A stretch of 64,000 nucleotides of DNA from Thalassomonas haliotis (GTDB taxonomy: Bacteria; Pseudomonadota; Gammaproteobacteria; Enterobacterales; Alteromonadaceae): the NCBI RefSeq assembly GCF_028657945.1, contig NZ_CP059693.1, positions 5,456,001 to 5,520,000 on the forward strand, written 5' to 3'. Each line of letters begins with the position of its first letter. The stretch's first letter is position 1. Both the position numbers and the translations under genes were made by a program. Of this stretch, positions 31,090-41,602 are shown piece after piece. The notes beneath the pieces are model-generated. The model made no database searches, had not been told where the DNA came from, and worked only from the letters and a program-made list of their open reading frames with translations.

Positions 31090-33294
31090 GTGTCGGCTCA
31101 ATTTATCCAGGTTGCCATTCCCGTGCCCATGCGTCAGTTGTTCACTTATCAGCTGCCCGAACAGTTACAATCCCCCGAAATCACCGCGGGAGAGCGGGTG
31201 ATCGTACCTTTTGGCCCCAGGCAGCTGGTGGCCATCGTTATCGCGACTCAGACAGAGCCGGATATAGAAGCCAGTAAAATCAAACCTATACTATCCCGGT
31301 TAACAGACAACTGCCATTTCAACCCTTCGCTATTACATTTTTTGCGCATCTGCGCCGACTACTACCATCACCCAATTGGCGATGTTTTTCAGCAGGCGTT
31401 ACCGGTATTGCTCAGGCAATTAAAACAACCGGATATCAGCGACCCTAAACTTTGGTTTGCCTGCACAGATATCGCGGAAGAAACCATAGCAGCGCTGGAG
31501 AAAAAAGCCCCGAAGCAATATAACCTTTACCGGCTTATCGCCTCGCACCAGGGCCTGAGCTGGGTCGAGTTACGCACCCTTGGCTTTAGCAAGGCACAAT
31601 TAAACGCCATCCGGGATAAAGACTTTGTGAAAGAACAGGCGCAGCCGCCGACGGTTTTTAAATACCAGGCGCAGGTTTTGATCGAAGAAAACAAGCACAG
31701 CCTGTCAACCGAGCAGGCGGTGATCGTCTCGGCCATCAACCAGTCCCTGGACAAATTTTCCTGCCACCTGATCGACGGCGTCACCGGCAGCGGTAAAACC
31801 GAAGTTTACCTGCAAGTCATGGAGCAGGTACTGGCAAACAACCGGCAGGTACTGGTACTGGTACCGGAAATCGGCCTGACCCCCCAGACCCTGATCCGCT
31901 TCGAACAAAGGTTTAACGCCCCTATTTTTCTGCATCATTCCGGCTTAAACGATCGCGAGCGTCTTGATACTTACCTGGCGGCGCAGCAAGGCAATGCGGC
32001 TATCATCATAGGCACCCGCTCCGCTATTTTCAGTCCCTTACAGCGCCTGGGTTTGATCATAGTCGATGAAGAGCACGACAATTCCTTAAAACAGCAGGAC
32101 AGTTTCCGCTACCACGGCCGGGATATTGCGATATTAAGGGCCAGGCAGCTTAATATTCCTGTAGTACTGGGCAGCGCCACCCCCAGCCTGGAATCCCTGC
32201 AAAATGCCTTGTCGGGAAAATATCATTACCACCAGCTATTACGCCGGGCCGGTAAAAGCACCAAGGCCAAAATAGAACTGCTGGATGTGGCACAACAGCA
32301 AATGGAATTCGGCCTGTCCGGCACCTTAAAACATGACATCAAGCAAACCCTGGCACGGGGCGAGCAGGTGTTGATCTTTTTGAACCGCCGCGGTTTTGCA
32401 CCGGCAATTAATTGTCAGGAATGCCACTGGATAGCCCAGTGCCAACGCTGCAATAAACCTTATACCCTGCATCAGGGGCAACAACTGCTGATTTGCCACC
32501 ACTGTACCAGTCAAAAACGGGTGCCGCACCAGTGCCCCGGTTGCGGCAGCATCCGCATTGTACCTATAGGCCAGGGCACAGAGCAGCTGCAGCAACGCAT
32601 CAACGAACTTTTTCCCGATCACAGCGTAGTACGCATCGACCGCGACAGCACCCGGCGCAAAGGCGAGCTGGCAAAATTACTCACCGAAGTGACAGATAAA
32701 AAACACCAGCTGATGATCGGCACCCAGATGCTGGCCAAAGGCCACCATTTTCCCGATGTCACCCTGGTCGCGATTTTGGATGTCGACGGCGCCCTGTTCA
32801 GCTATGACTTTCGCGCCGCCGAGCAAATGGCGCAACTCTTGGTACAGGTCGCCGGGCGTGCCGGACGGGAAAGTAAACCCGGCAAAGTATTAGTGCAAAC
32901 CAGTTTTCCCGAACACCCGCTATTACAGGACCTGGTGCATAACGGTTACCATCATTTCGCCCGCCAGGCCCTCCTTGAGCGCAAACAAGCCTATCTGCCG
33001 CCTTTTAGCTTTCAGGCCCTGTTTCGCGCCGAAGCCAATTATCCCTCGTACCCCAACAAGTTTCTGCGCGCCTTAAGCGAGCTGCCGCTGGAGGGCTGCG
33101 AATTTGCCGGTCCTATGCCGGCGGCAATGGAGAAAAAAGCCGGTAAATACCGTTTCCATTTAATTGTCCAGTCGAAATCCCGTAAGCTCTTGCACCTGGG
33201 GGTAAATACCTTAATTGCCGCCGCAACTGAAAATGAATGGCATAAAAAAATACGCTGGTCGGTGGATATAGATCCCCAGGATTTAAGCTGGTAG
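31090..33294 (+). CDS. priA: Primosomal protein N', replication restart helicase (734 aa)
   Basis: A 3' to 5' helicase that reloads the replisome at stalled forks. Visible are the Walker A loop GVTGSGKTEVYL, the DEEH box (VDEEHD) and the zinc-binding cysteines between the helicase lobes (CQECHWIAQCQRC, CHHCTSQ, CPGC). The usual family length of ~732 aa and the N-terminus VAIPVPMRQLFTYQLPE favour the GTG at 31090 (AAGAAG upstream) over the TTG at 31030. Confidence 0.95.
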   Translation: MSAQFIQVAIPVPMRQLFTYQLPEQLQSPEITAGERVIVPFGPRQLVAIVIATQTEPDIEASKIKPILSRLTDNCHFNPSLLHFLRICADYYHHPIGDVFQQALPVLLRQLKQPDISDPKLWFACTDIAEETIAALEKKAPKQYNLYRLIASHQGLSWVELRTLGFSKAQLNAIRDKDFVKEQAQPPTVFKYQAQVLIEENKHSLSTEQAVIVSAINQSLDKFSCHLIDGVTGSGKTEVYLQVMEQVLANNRQVLVLVPEIGLTPQTLIRFEQRFNAPIFLHHSGLNDRERLDTYLAAQQGNAAIIIGTRSAIFSPLQRLGLIIVDEEHDNSLKQQDSFRYHGRDIAILRARQLNIPVVLGSATPSLESLQNALSGKYHYHQLLRRAGKSTKAKIELLDVAQQQMEFGLSGTLKHDIKQTLARGEQVLIFLNRRGFAPAINCQECHWIAQCQRCNKPYTLHQGQQLLICHHCTSQKRVPHQCPGCGSIRIVPIGQGTEQLQQRINELFPDHSVVRIDRDSTRRKGELAKLLTEVTDKKHQLMIGTQMLAKGHHFPDVTLVAILDVDGALFSYDFRAAEQMAQLLVQVAGRAGRESKPGKVLVQTSFPEHPLLQDLVHNGYHHFARQALLERKQAYLPPFSFQALFRAEANYPSYPNKFLRALSELPLEGCEFAGPMPAAMEKKAGKYRFHLIVQSKSRKLLHLGVNTLIAAATENEWHKKIRWSVDIDPQDLSW

Positions 33295-33450
33295 CACCGC
33301 TGGGCTTCAGGCACTGCGCCAGCGTCGTCTGAAATGCCTTTAAAAGGATAATAGTTAAAGATAATTTCAAAGCTTAAGTAGATAAATTACTGTTATTTTC
33401 CCTTGACTCGGTTAAAATCAGGCTAAATTTTCGCAGTATATTACATTTTC

Positions 33451-34011
33451 ATGGCCCATCAGGATTACGTTTCACGCCCCCGCGCAACCAATAAAAAGAA
33501 TAATCCCTATAATCAGCAGGAAGCTGCCAGCGAGGGAGTGCCTTTAAAGGTTAAACTGATCAGTTTTTTCACTTTAATTGCCATTGCCATGTTCGGTTAT
33601 TTCTTATGGTCGATAAAAGATAACCAGCCGGCGCCGATCCATACCGGCACGCCGCAATCGCCGGCGAAAAAGCCAAGCACAAAAAGCTTACCCGCGCCTC
33701 CCAAGGAAAAATGGAAATACATGGAAGAGCTGAAAAACAAAGAAGTGGAAGTGGGCGAATACGAAGTTAAAACCCGCGGCCCCTACCAGATGCAGTGCGG
33801 CTCATTCCGCACCCAGAAGCAGGCAGAAGTGCTTAAAGCCAATATTGCCTTTACCGGCATAGAAGCACAAATCAGACAGGTAAAAGGCTCCAGCGGCACC
33901 TGGCATAAAGTGATCCTGGGTCCTTATGAAAGAAAACGTTTGGCGGAAAAAGACAAGCACAAGCTTAAAAACAATAATATCAACGGCTGCCAAATCTGGC
34001 TCTGGCGCTAA
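33451..34011 (+). CDS. ftsN: Cell division protein FtsN-like, SPOR domain (186 aa)
   Basis: A 186-aa protein with a cytoplasmic basic N-terminus, one membrane segment at about residues 34-52 (KLISFFTLIAIAMFGYFLW), a proline-rich linker and a C-terminal SPOR domain (GPYQMQCGSFRTQKQAEVLK and so on) that binds denuded septal glycan. It is shorter than E. coli FtsN (~320 aa), mainly in the linker. Gene order before hslV-hslU is the conserved one. Confidence 0.88.
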   Translation: MAHQDYVSRPRATNKKNNPYNQQEAASEGVPLKVKLISFFTLIAIAMFGYFLWSIKDNQPAPIHTGTPQSPAKKPSTKSLPAPPKEKWKYMEELKNKEVEVGEYEVKTRGPYQMQCGSFRTQKQAEVLKANIAFTGIEAQIRQVKGSSGTWHKVILGPYERKRLAEKDKHKLKNNNINGCQIWLWR

Positions 34012-34222
34012 GCGCTTTAGCCTGTCGGCTAAACATACACAGCCAACAACGAAGAACAGCAGCTGATAGCAACAATGCCGCTATCAGCTGCAGCAAAACC
34101 TGCCTTGCCCCTTCTTCTTAGCTTAAATACCATTAAAAAAGATGATATAAGCTAAAATTTCGGCAAGTAAACGCTGGCAAAACATGAATTTTTCGCTATT
34201 TCGCGAGAATTGTCTCCATCCC

Positions 34223-34251
34223 CTTGAAAGATCTCTTGGTCAACCCAACTT
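34223..34251 (+). promoter_or_regulatory. Probable heat-shock (sigma-32) promoter of hslVU
   Basis: CTTGAAA (34223-34229), a 14-bp spacer and CCCAACTT (34244-34251) resemble the sigma-32 consensus CTTGAAA / CCCCATNT. It lies about 60 bp before the hslV start. E. coli hslVU is also sigma-32 controlled. A hairpin, GCCGGC-N11-GCCGGC (34270-34292), sits in the 5' leader. Confidence 0.55.
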
Positions 34252-34311
34252 AATCTACAATGATAAAATGCCGGCGATATATCATTGCCGGCCGGACAAC
34301 TGGGATTAATT

Positions 34312-34830
34312 GTGACAACTATTGTTTCTGTAAGACGTAATGGCAAAGTCGTTATCGGTGGTGATGGCCAGGTTTCCCTGGGTAACACGGTAATGAAAGG
34401 CAATGCGAAAAAAGTACGTCGTTTGTACAATGATAAAGTGCTGGCGGGTTTTGCCGGCGGTACTGCCGATGCGTTTACCCTTTTTGAACGCTTTGAAAGC
34501 AAGCTGGAAATGCATCAGGGACACTTAACCAAGGCAGCGGTAGAGCTGGCAAAAGACTGGCGCAGCGACCGGGCATTAAGAAAACTCGAAGCCTTATTGG
34601 CGGTGGCCGATGAAACAGCTTCCTTGATCATCACAGGTAACGGCGATGTCGTACAACCTGAGCATGATCTGATCGCTATCGGCAGCGGCGGCAACTTTGC
34701 CCAGGCCTCCGCCATGGCGCTGTTGGAAAACACCGAGTTATCGGCGAAAGAGATCGTGGAAAAATCTCTGAAAATTGCCGGTGATATTTGTGTTTTCACC
34801 AACCACCACTACACCATAGACGAGCTTTAA
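34312..34830 (+). CDS. hslV: ATP-dependent protease subunit HslV (172 aa)
   Basis: The peptidase of the HslUV complex, a cytoplasmic two-ring protease. After removal of the initiator residue the catalytic Thr begins [19 protein letters not shown]. The start is a GTG at 34312 with GGGA upstream, since the nucleophile must be residue 1 of the mature protein; the ATG at 34285 would extend beyond it. It is 26 bp upstream of hslU in one operon. Confidence 0.96.
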   Translation: MTTIVSVRRNGKVVIGGDGQVSLGNTVMKGNAKKVRRLYNDKVLAGFAGGTADAFTLFERFESKLEMHQGHLTKAAVELAKDWRSDRALRKLEALLAVADETASLIITGNGDVVQPEHDLIAIGSGGNFAQASAMALLENTELSAKEIVEKSLKIAGDICVFTNHHYTIDEL

Positions 34831-34856
34831 TTAGCCACCGTAGCAAGGAATTAATG

Positions 34857-36185
34857 ATGTCGAACATGACTCCTCGTGAAATCGTTCACGAACTAGACAG
34901 CCACATAGTCGGACAAAGTGATGCCAAGCGCGCCGTGGCAATTGCCCTGAGAAACCGCTGGCGCCGGATGCAACTTAATGAAGAGTTGCGCCAGGAAGTT
35001 ACGCCGAAAAATATCCTGATGATAGGTCCGACCGGTGTCGGTAAAACCGAAATCGCCCGTCGCCTGGCCAAACTGGCCAATGCCCCTTTTATTAAAGTAG
35101 AAGCAACCAAATTTACCGAAGTCGGTTATGTTGGCAAGGAAGTGGAAACCATTATTCGCGATTTGGCGGATATGGCGATCAAAATGACCAAAGAGCAGGA
35201 AATGGCCCGGGTCAAACACTTGGCCGAAGAAGCGGCTGAAGAGCGCATTTTAGATGTGTTATTGCCCAATCCCCGCGACGGTTTCGGGAATGAAGAACAA
35301 ACCGATAACAGCGGCACCCGCCAGATTTTTAGGAAAAAACTGCGTGAAGGTCAGTTAGACGATAAAGAAATTGAACTTGATTTGGCGGCGCCACCGATGG
35401 GCGTAGAGATCATGGCGCCTCCGGGCATGGAAGACATGACCTCACAGTTGCAGAACATGTTCCAAAACATGTCCAGCGACAAAACCAACAAGCGCAAGCT
35501 AAAAATCAAGGATGCCTTTAAGGCGCTGCAGGAAGAAGAAGCGGCAAAAATCGTCAATAACGACGATATCAAGCAAAAAGCACTGGAGTCGGTGGAACAG
35601 AACGGCATAGTCTTTGTCGATGAAATCGATAAGATCTGTAAGCGCGGCGATACTTCCGGCCCGGATGTTTCCCGTGAAGGGGTACAGCGGGATCTGCTGC
35701 CCCTGGTTGAAGGCTCTACCGTCAGTACCAAGCACGGCATGGTAAAAACCGATCATATCCTGTTTATTGCCTCGGGTGCTTTCCAGATGGCCAAGCCGTC
35801 GGACCTTATCCCTGAACTGCAGGGCCGCCTGCCGATCCGGGTGGAGCTTCAGGCGTTAACCACAGAAGATTTTGTCCGTATCCTGACCGAGCCCAATGCT
35901 TCATTAACCGAACAATATATCGCGTTAATGGCCACCGAAGGGGTGAAAATGGAGTTCAGTAATGACGGCATTGCCGCCATTGCCGAGGCTGCCTGGCAGG
36001 TAAACGAAAGTACGGAAAACATAGGTGCCCGTCGCCTGCATACCATGCTGGAACGCCTGGTGGAAGAGATTTCCTTCAACGCCAACGACAGAGCCGGTGA
36101 AACCATAGTGATAGATGCAAGCTATGTTAAAGAAACCCTGACCGAGCTGGTGAAGGATGAAGACTTAAGCCGCTTTATTTTATAA
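34857..36185 (+). CDS. hslU: ATP-dependent protease ATPase subunit HslU (442 aa)
   Basis: The AAA+ unfoldase partner of HslV. Walker [14 protein letters not shown], Walker [13 protein letters not shown], an intermediate I-domain between them, and the C-terminal SRFIL tail (LSRFIL) that inserts into HslV. Length matches E. coli (443 aa). AAGGAA six bases before the ATG at 34857 decides the start between two adjacent ATGs. Confidence 0.97.
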   Translation: MSNMTPREIVHELDSHIVGQSDAKRAVAIALRNRWRRMQLNEELRQEVTPKNILMIGPTGVGKTEIARRLAKLANAPFIKVEATKFTEVGYVGKEVETIIRDLADMAIKMTKEQEMARVKHLAEEAAEERILDVLLPNPRDGFGNEEQTDNSGTRQIFRKKLREGQLDDKEIELDLAAPPMGVEIMAPPGMEDMTSQLQNMFQNMSSDKTNKRKLKIKDAFKALQEEEAAKIVNNDDIKQKALESVEQNGIVFVDEIDKICKRGDTSGPDVSREGVQRDLLPLVEGSTVSTKHGMVKTDHILFIASGAFQMAKPSDLIPELQGRLPIRVELQALTTEDFVRILTEPNASLTEQYIALMATEGVKMEFSNDGIAAIAEAAWQVNESTENIGARRLHTMLERLVEEISFNANDRAGETIVIDASYVKETLTELVKDEDLSRFIL

Positions 36186-36211
36186 TCGCTTAACAGCCTG
36201 AGTTAACAATA

Positions 36212-36628
36212 ATGAAAGTTACCCGTTTTACCCTGGCCCCTGATACGGCAACCCTGACCCTGGATTTTATCGAGTATAGAGACAGGGAACAGCAGTACCA
36301 GCTGAGTTTTGAGTATTTACGGGTGTTCTCACCGGTAAAGAGTACCCCGGCAAAAGGCAAACAAGCCCAGGGGGTAAGCGCCGGGGAGGTTTCCGGTTGG
36401 GAAATTCCCTTAATTGCCCATAAAAAACAAGTGTTATTGAAGAAGATAGAAGCGGTAGGCAAACACGGCTACCGCTTTATTTTTGATGATCAGCACAAGG
36501 CGATATATTCTGAAGCTTATCTGCTGGGGTTATGCCGCCAACAGCAAGTATTATGGCCTGAATACCTCAACGCCATGAAAAATAATAAATTAACCCGGGA
36601 AGCTAATATCAGCATTACCCAGCTTTAA
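36212..36628 (+). CDS. DUF971 / GBBH-like N-terminal domain protein (138 aa)
   Basis: A 138-aa protein of the DUF971 family: RVFSPVKSTPAKG, VSGWEIPLI, then GKHGYRFIFDDQHKAIYSEAYL. The fold is that of the N-terminal domain of gamma-butyrobetaine hydroxylase. It directly follows hslU, a common arrangement. The biochemical role is unknown; links to iron-sulfur metabolism have been proposed for relatives. Confidence 0.85.
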   Translation: MKVTRFTLAPDTATLTLDFIEYRDREQQYQLSFEYLRVFSPVKSTPAKGKQAQGVSAGEVSGWEIPLIAHKKQVLLKKIEAVGKHGYRFIFDDQHKAIYSEAYLLGLCRQQQVLWPEYLNAMKNNKLTREANISITQL

Positions 36629-36729
36629 TACTCCGCGTCTTGTTCAAATTATAACATCCCACAGTTCAACACCCTCACAGATTGTTGACAGCTTTAGCCA
36701 TAAACAACCTGTGCCGGGCTTATTACTAA

Positions 36730-38589
36730 CTAAACCTTAAAGCGGCTGACTTCGTTGTTCAACACATCCGCCTGCTGGGACAGCTCTTCACTCATATGGG
36801 CGTTTTGCTGTGCCGACGAACCCGACTGCTCGGCCACATCCCTGATAGACACCACATGCTGGTTCACTTCCGAAGCCACCGCGCTTTGCTCTTTAATGGC
36901 AGTGGCAATAGCGGTATTCATCTCCATGATAGTGGACACATCCTGGTTAATTTCTTCCAGCATAGTACCGGCAATACTTGCCTGCTCGGCACTACTATGG
37001 CCCTGGGTACGGCAACTGGCCATATGCTCGACAATTTCCTTAGTACGCCCCTGCAATGAACTGATAATGCCTTCAATTTCCTGGGTAGAGTCCTGGGTAC
37101 GGCTGGCCAGAGTTCGAACTTCATCGGCTACCACGGCAAACCCGCGTCCCTGCTCGCCCGCCCGGGCCGCCTCAATCGCGGCATTCAGCGCCAGCAGGTT
37201 GGTCTGCTCGGCGATACCGCGGATCACATCCAGCACTGAGCCTATGGTATCGCTGTCTTTGGCTAATTCATTGACAACATTTTCCGACTCAAGCAGTTTT
37301 TCCGATAACAACTCGATCTGATTGATGGTTTTATCTACCCCTTGCTTACCCTGATCGGCATTATGATTGGTCATTTCCGCTTTATTGGCGGCTTCATTGG
37401 TATTACTGGCAATTTCATCCACTGTCGCTACCATTTCCGTTACCGCAGTGGCGACCATATCGGTTTCCTGAATTTGCGCTTCGACCCCGACATTGGAAAC
37501 ACTGATATTTTCCGCCAGGGTTTGAGTCGCACTATTTAAGGTCGTTACCGAATGGTTGACTTCGACAATCAAACTTCTGAAACTGGTGATCATGGCATTA
37601 AAGACTTTCGCCATATCCGACAGTTCATCTTTACCGGAATCATTGACCACAACCGTCAGATCATTGGTTTTTGCCACCACTTCCATAGTGCTTTTCATCT
37701 CGGTAATAGCGCTGATAATGCTTCGGGTCAGCACTACCGCGAAACCAACGGCGATAATCAAAACAATAAACGCGATGCTGTAAGAGGTAATGTTGATCCA
37801 GCTTTTATGACTTTCAACCAGCTCATTATTTTTTTCCAGCAAACTGGCCATCACTTTATCGACCTGATGTACGGTGCTGCGCATTTCCTTGAGAATACCG
37901 TTGGCCGACGAGTAACCCAAGCGTTTTTGCTCCCGTACCAAATCAAGAAAGGCCGACTGATAATTTGCCAGTAAATCATTGATTTGCTCTTGCTGGCCAC
38001 TGGGGAACTCGCTGTTATTCACCTTGTCCTTAAGCAGCGCTATATTCTTGTCCAGTTTATCGACATATTTATCATCCAGGCGCAGCATAAAATCTTTTTC
38101 ATTACGCCTGAGCTGCAGCATGCCAGCCCTTAACTCATAATCACTGGTACCGATTAACTCTTCAACCTCATGCACGGCGGCGCGCAACGCACCATAAAGC
38201 CCGTCTTTGGGGTGCAAACCGATTTTTTGCTGCGAGGCCACCAGAGAGGCAAAGTGTTGATGGTATTCTTGCAATATTTTTCGCAGGGCGTTAATTTCCT
38301 CTATCTCGACACCGGCGTCGCGAAAACTATCATCTAAAGTATTAACATCCTTTTTCAAGCCATTCATTTGCTTGTTAAACTTTTCTTGATACTTGAGATC
38401 TTTACGCGCTAAAAAATCTTTTTCATGCCGCCTTAGCTGCAACACTTCGGTTTCAACATTGGCAACTTCACGGGCAATTTCCAGATCATCTTCTAAAGAG
38501 GATACCGAAAAGTTGATAATTGCCAGCATGGACAGCATAGCCGCCACCAGCACTAGAGTATTCGCAATAAGTTTATGCTTTATTAACAT
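36730..38589 (-). CDS. Methyl-accepting chemotaxis protein with HBM-type sensor (619 aa)
   Basis: A 619-aa receptor: TM1 at about residues 10-30, a helical periplasmic domain (35-265) with the duplicated [12 protein letters not shown] / [14 protein letters not shown] pattern of the helical bimodular (HBM) fold, TM2 at ~270-292, HAMP, then the cytoplasmic hairpin with [19 protein letters not shown] as tip. HBM receptors often bind organic acids or amines; the ligand here is unknown. Single gene, convergent with DUF971. Confidence 0.92.
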   Translation of the reverse strand: MLIKHKLIANTLVLVAAMLSMLAIINFSVSSLEDDLEIAREVANVETEVLQLRRHEKDFLARKDLKYQEKFNKQMNGLKKDVNTLDDSFRDAGVEIEEINALRKILQEYHQHFASLVASQQKIGLHPKDGLYGALRAAVHEVEELIGTSDYELRAGMLQLRRNEKDFMLRLDDKYVDKLDKNIALLKDKVNNSEFPSGQQEQINDLLANYQSAFLDLVREQKRLGYSSANGILKEMRSTVHQVDKVMASLLEKNNELVESHKSWINITSYSIAFIVLIIAVGFAVVLTRSIISAITEMKSTMEVVAKTNDLTVVVNDSGKDELSDMAKVFNAMITSFRSLIVEVNHSVTTLNSATQTLAENISVSNVGVEAQIQETDMVATAVTEMVATVDEIASNTNEAANKAEMTNHNADQGKQGVDKTINQIELLSEKLLESENVVNELAKDSDTIGSVLDVIRGIAEQTNLLALNAAIEAARAGEQGRGFAVVADEVRTLASRTQDSTQEIEGIISSLQGRTKEIVEHMASCRTQGHSSAEQASIAGTMLEEINQDVSTIMEMNTAIATAIKEQSAVASEVNQHVVSIRDVAEQSGSSAQQNAHMSEELSQQADVLNNEVSRFKV

Positions 38590-38771
38590 ATAACCTCATC
38601 CAAGCAATTTATTTAGAAATAATTTAGTTACATCACACCTAAGTATAGGCAGAGGTCATCTCGCCACTTTCGGCTTCCACATCCTTATCACTTCCTACAT
38701 CCTCCTTTTTCTTACAAGTGTAGTCGCTAACTCACAGATTCAAGTGATTTTTTTCTCCTATCTTTTATTGT

Positions 38772-40772
38772 TTACCTTCTTTTCAAATATTGTACAAATT
38801 CATCTTCCGGCAACGGCTTTTTAATAAAATAACCCTGAACCGCATCACAGCCGATATGGCGCAATAAATTAAGCTGCTCTACCGTTTCCACTCCTTCCGC
38901 CAGCACGCGTTTTCCCAGACCGTGGGACAGCTCCACCATAGATTTGACTATGGTTAAGTCCGAGTCATTAGATGCTACCTCAGTAATAAAGCTCCTGTCT
39001 ATTTTTATCTTATCTATCGGTAACTTACGTAAGTATACCAGGGATGAATAGCCAGTACCAAAATCATCAATGGAAACCTTGATGCCCATACTTTGTAAAG
39101 TAACGATAGTGCCCATGGCGCTGTTGATATCTGTCATCACCATGTTTTCAGTGATTTCCAGCTCCAGGAAGCTCGACGGCACATTATGCTCAAACAATAA
39201 CGCCTGGATCTTATCCACCAGCTCAGGGTCCTGGAACTCAACCGCGGTAATATTCACGGCAATGACAATCCTGCGGTGGTACTTTTCATACCACCTCCCT
39301 ATGGTCTGGCAGGCCTTATTGAGTACATAACCATCGAGTTCACTGTTTAAACCAAGCTTTTCGATATCCGGCAGAAACTTATCCGGCGATAACAGCCCTT
39401 TGTCCGGGTGTTGCCAGCGTATCAGGGCCTCGACCCCTTCAAGACGATTGGTCAACAGGTTCAGCTGGGGCTGAAAATAAAGCACAAATTCATCCGCCTC
39501 CAGGGCATTGCGTATTTCCTTTTCCATCAACAGGTAATAACGGCCCTGTGACTGCATACTTTCTTCAAATTCGACACTCGGCTTGTTATGGCTTTCCGCC
39601 TCAAACAGCGCCATATTGGCGTTTTGCAGCAACTCTTCGGCATTTTCACCGTGCTCGGGAAAGAAGCAGTAGCCTATGCTGCAGCTGATGGTGATTTCAT
39701 GCTCCTGGTAGCGGTATGGGCGGGAAATCAATTCGTGCAGGTGATCCAGCGCCATATCAAGCATATGGGCACGCTGAATATCCAACACAAATACAAAAGA
39801 ATCGCCGCTCAGACGACCCACTACTTGCGGCAATAAAATGCTGTTATTCAGACGCTTGGCAATTTCCCCGAGCAGATAATCCCCCGCCTTAAGGCCATAG
39901 GTGTCATTGATAAATTTAAAGTGTTTAATGTCGAGTAAAAAAATAGAGAGCTTATTGTTTTTCTCTAACGCCATGGTCATGGCTAACGGCAATTTTTCAA
40001 TCACTTGCTCGCGGTTCAATACCCCGGTCAGGGAATCATGCTTGCCCAAATACTGAATTTGACTCATGGCCACCAGGGCGGCGTTACGCTCGGCCCCCTG
40101 CATCCAAATCAACATAGTAAAGCCTAAAATGCTGCTGGCGCCAAAATCGACATATACCATCAGAGTGCTCAAATCCCGGAACCAGTCTTCGGTAATGGCA
40201 ATAATAGAAGCAAAAGAAAATAACAGGTAACGGGCGCCCATCAAAAAAAGCAACCACATCAAAACCTTGCTGGAGAAGTGTTGCTTGGGTGAAAAAAACA
40301 AATAAAAGCTGGCACCGAGCAGACTACAGCCAAAAACAAAAGTTTGCAGACTGACCCTCAAATAAAAGCGGTTAAAAACAGCGTGCTCGTTAAAGGCATA
40401 TAAAATTGTCGCCAGCCCCCCCAAAAACAGCCCCAGACTTGCCATCCATAACAACTCTTTGCTTGCCAGGCTTCTTTGGGTTTTCGCGCAATAGAGTCCA
40501 AACAGCAGCAACGCCAGATGCAAATAACGAAAAACTTGCTCAACCAGCTCGAAAGCAACCAAAAAAACATGGGTTTGCTCAAGATCATAATAATAATTTT
40601 GCAGGGAAACAGCGACCGAGCTTACCGACAGGGCAAGTAAACTCAGCATCCATAATTTGACATATTGACGACCTAACCCCTGATAATAAATCCAGAGAAA
40701 AAATGCCAGTAAGGCAAACACAAATGCTTCTATAACAAACAACAAAGCCTGGGCTAGCAGGTGTTCTTCCAT
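38772..40772 (-). CDS. Membrane GGDEF-EAL protein, probable c-di-GMP phosphodiesterase (666 aa)
   Basis: A 666-aa protein: seven or so hydrophobic segments in residues 1-225, a GGDEF domain (about 240-400) whose active site reads SGDSF, so cyclase activity is doubtful, and an EAL domain (415-660) with EALIRW, ELEITENMV, DDFGTGYSS, KIDRSFI and AEGVET all intact. It should hydrolyse cyclic di-GMP in response to a signal sensed in the membrane. Monocistronic. Confidence 0.9.
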   Translation of the reverse strand: MEEHLLAQALLFVIEAFVFALLAFFLWIYYQGLGRQYVKLWMLSLLALSVSSVAVSLQNYYYDLEQTHVFLVAFELVEQVFRYLHLALLLFGLYCAKTQRSLASKELLWMASLGLFLGGLATILYAFNEHAVFNRFYLRVSLQTFVFGCSLLGASFYLFFSPKQHFSSKVLMWLLFLMGARYLLFSFASIIAITEDWFRDLSTLMVYVDFGASSILGFTMLIWMQGAERNAALVAMSQIQYLGKHDSLTGVLNREQVIEKLPLAMTMALEKNNKLSIFLLDIKHFKFINDTYGLKAGDYLLGEIAKRLNNSILLPQVVGRLSGDSFVFVLDIQRAHMLDMALDHLHELISRPYRYQEHEITISCSIGYCFFPEHGENAEELLQNANMALFEAESHNKPSVEFEESMQSQGRYYLLMEKEIRNALEADEFVLYFQPQLNLLTNRLEGVEALIRWQHPDKGLLSPDKFLPDIEKLGLNSELDGYVLNKACQTIGRWYEKYHRRIVIAVNITAVEFQDPELVDKIQALLFEHNVPSSFLELEITENMVMTDINSAMGTIVTLQSMGIKVSIDDFGTGYSSLVYLRKLPIDKIKIDRSFITEVASNDSDLTIVKSMVELSHGLGKRVLAEGVETVEQLNLLRHIGCDAVQGYFIKKPLPEDEFVQYLKRR

Positions 40773-41025
40773 AACAATAATTTCTTCATTAAAATGATCA
40801 TGGATGTTGCCATTAGATAGTGTTTTCTCTGTGAATACAAGTCATTAACAATTTGAGTTAAGCAGCAAAATAATTTATTGACAACAAGTTATCATCAATC
40901 AATAAAATAACTGTAGACAAGATTTTATTTAAGCAACAGAGACGTATTTCTGTTGTACCTTAGCCCCAGCAGGTTATACTGGGTTAAAATTCACTTATCT
41001 TATTGAAAATTTGAAGAGAACTGCC

Positions 41026-41511
41026 ATGGAATATAATACTTCTGAGTTATGTAACGTCTACGCTGATCTGATCGACGTTGTTGAACCTATTTTTAGTAAT
41101 TATGGCGGCAGAAATTCATTCGGCGGTAAAGTGGTCACCGTTAAGAGTTTTGAAAACAACGGCCTTATTATGCAGCTGCTTGACTCGGATGGTGAAGGCA
41201 AAGTGCTGGTCGTCGACGGCGGCGGCTCAACCCGCTGCGCCCTGATCGATATCGAAGTGGCCCGCCTGGCGGAAAAAAATGGCTGGGAAGGCATTATCTG
41301 CTATGGCAGCGTACGCGATGTTGATGCCATAGAAGAGGTGGATATCGGTATTCAGGGGCTGGTTTCCATTCCGGTGGGCGCTCCCGACCAGGTAACCGGA
41401 GAAAGTGATTTGGCCATTAATTTTGCCGGGGTAACTATTTTACCCGACGACCATGTCTATGTGGATAATACCGGCATAGTACTGTCACCCGAACCTCTGG
41501 ATCTCGAATAA
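41026..41511 (+). CDS. rraA: Ribonuclease E activity regulator RraA (161 aa)
   Basis: A 161-aa trimeric ring protein that binds RNase E and dampens mRNA decay. Recognised by [32 protein letters not shown] and CYGSVRDVD. The start is the ATG at 41026 (GAAGAG upstream), matching the family, not the TTG at 41011. About 250 bp of AT-rich upstream sequence presumably carries the promoter. Confidence 0.95.
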   Translation: MEYNTSELCNVYADLIDVVEPIFSNYGGRNSFGGKVVTVKSFENNGLIMQLLDSDGEGKVLVVDGGGSTRCALIDIEVARLAEKNGWEGIICYGSVRDVDAIEEVDIGIQGLVSIPVGAPDQVTGESDLAINFAGVTILPDDHVYVDNTGIVLSPEPLDLE

Positions 41512-41602
41512 TTCCCACAACCGGCAGCCGATAATCACGGACATTAACCAAAAGCTTACCGTTCAGCTGCTTGATATATAAATCAAGCTCAAGGCTGTTG
41601 CC

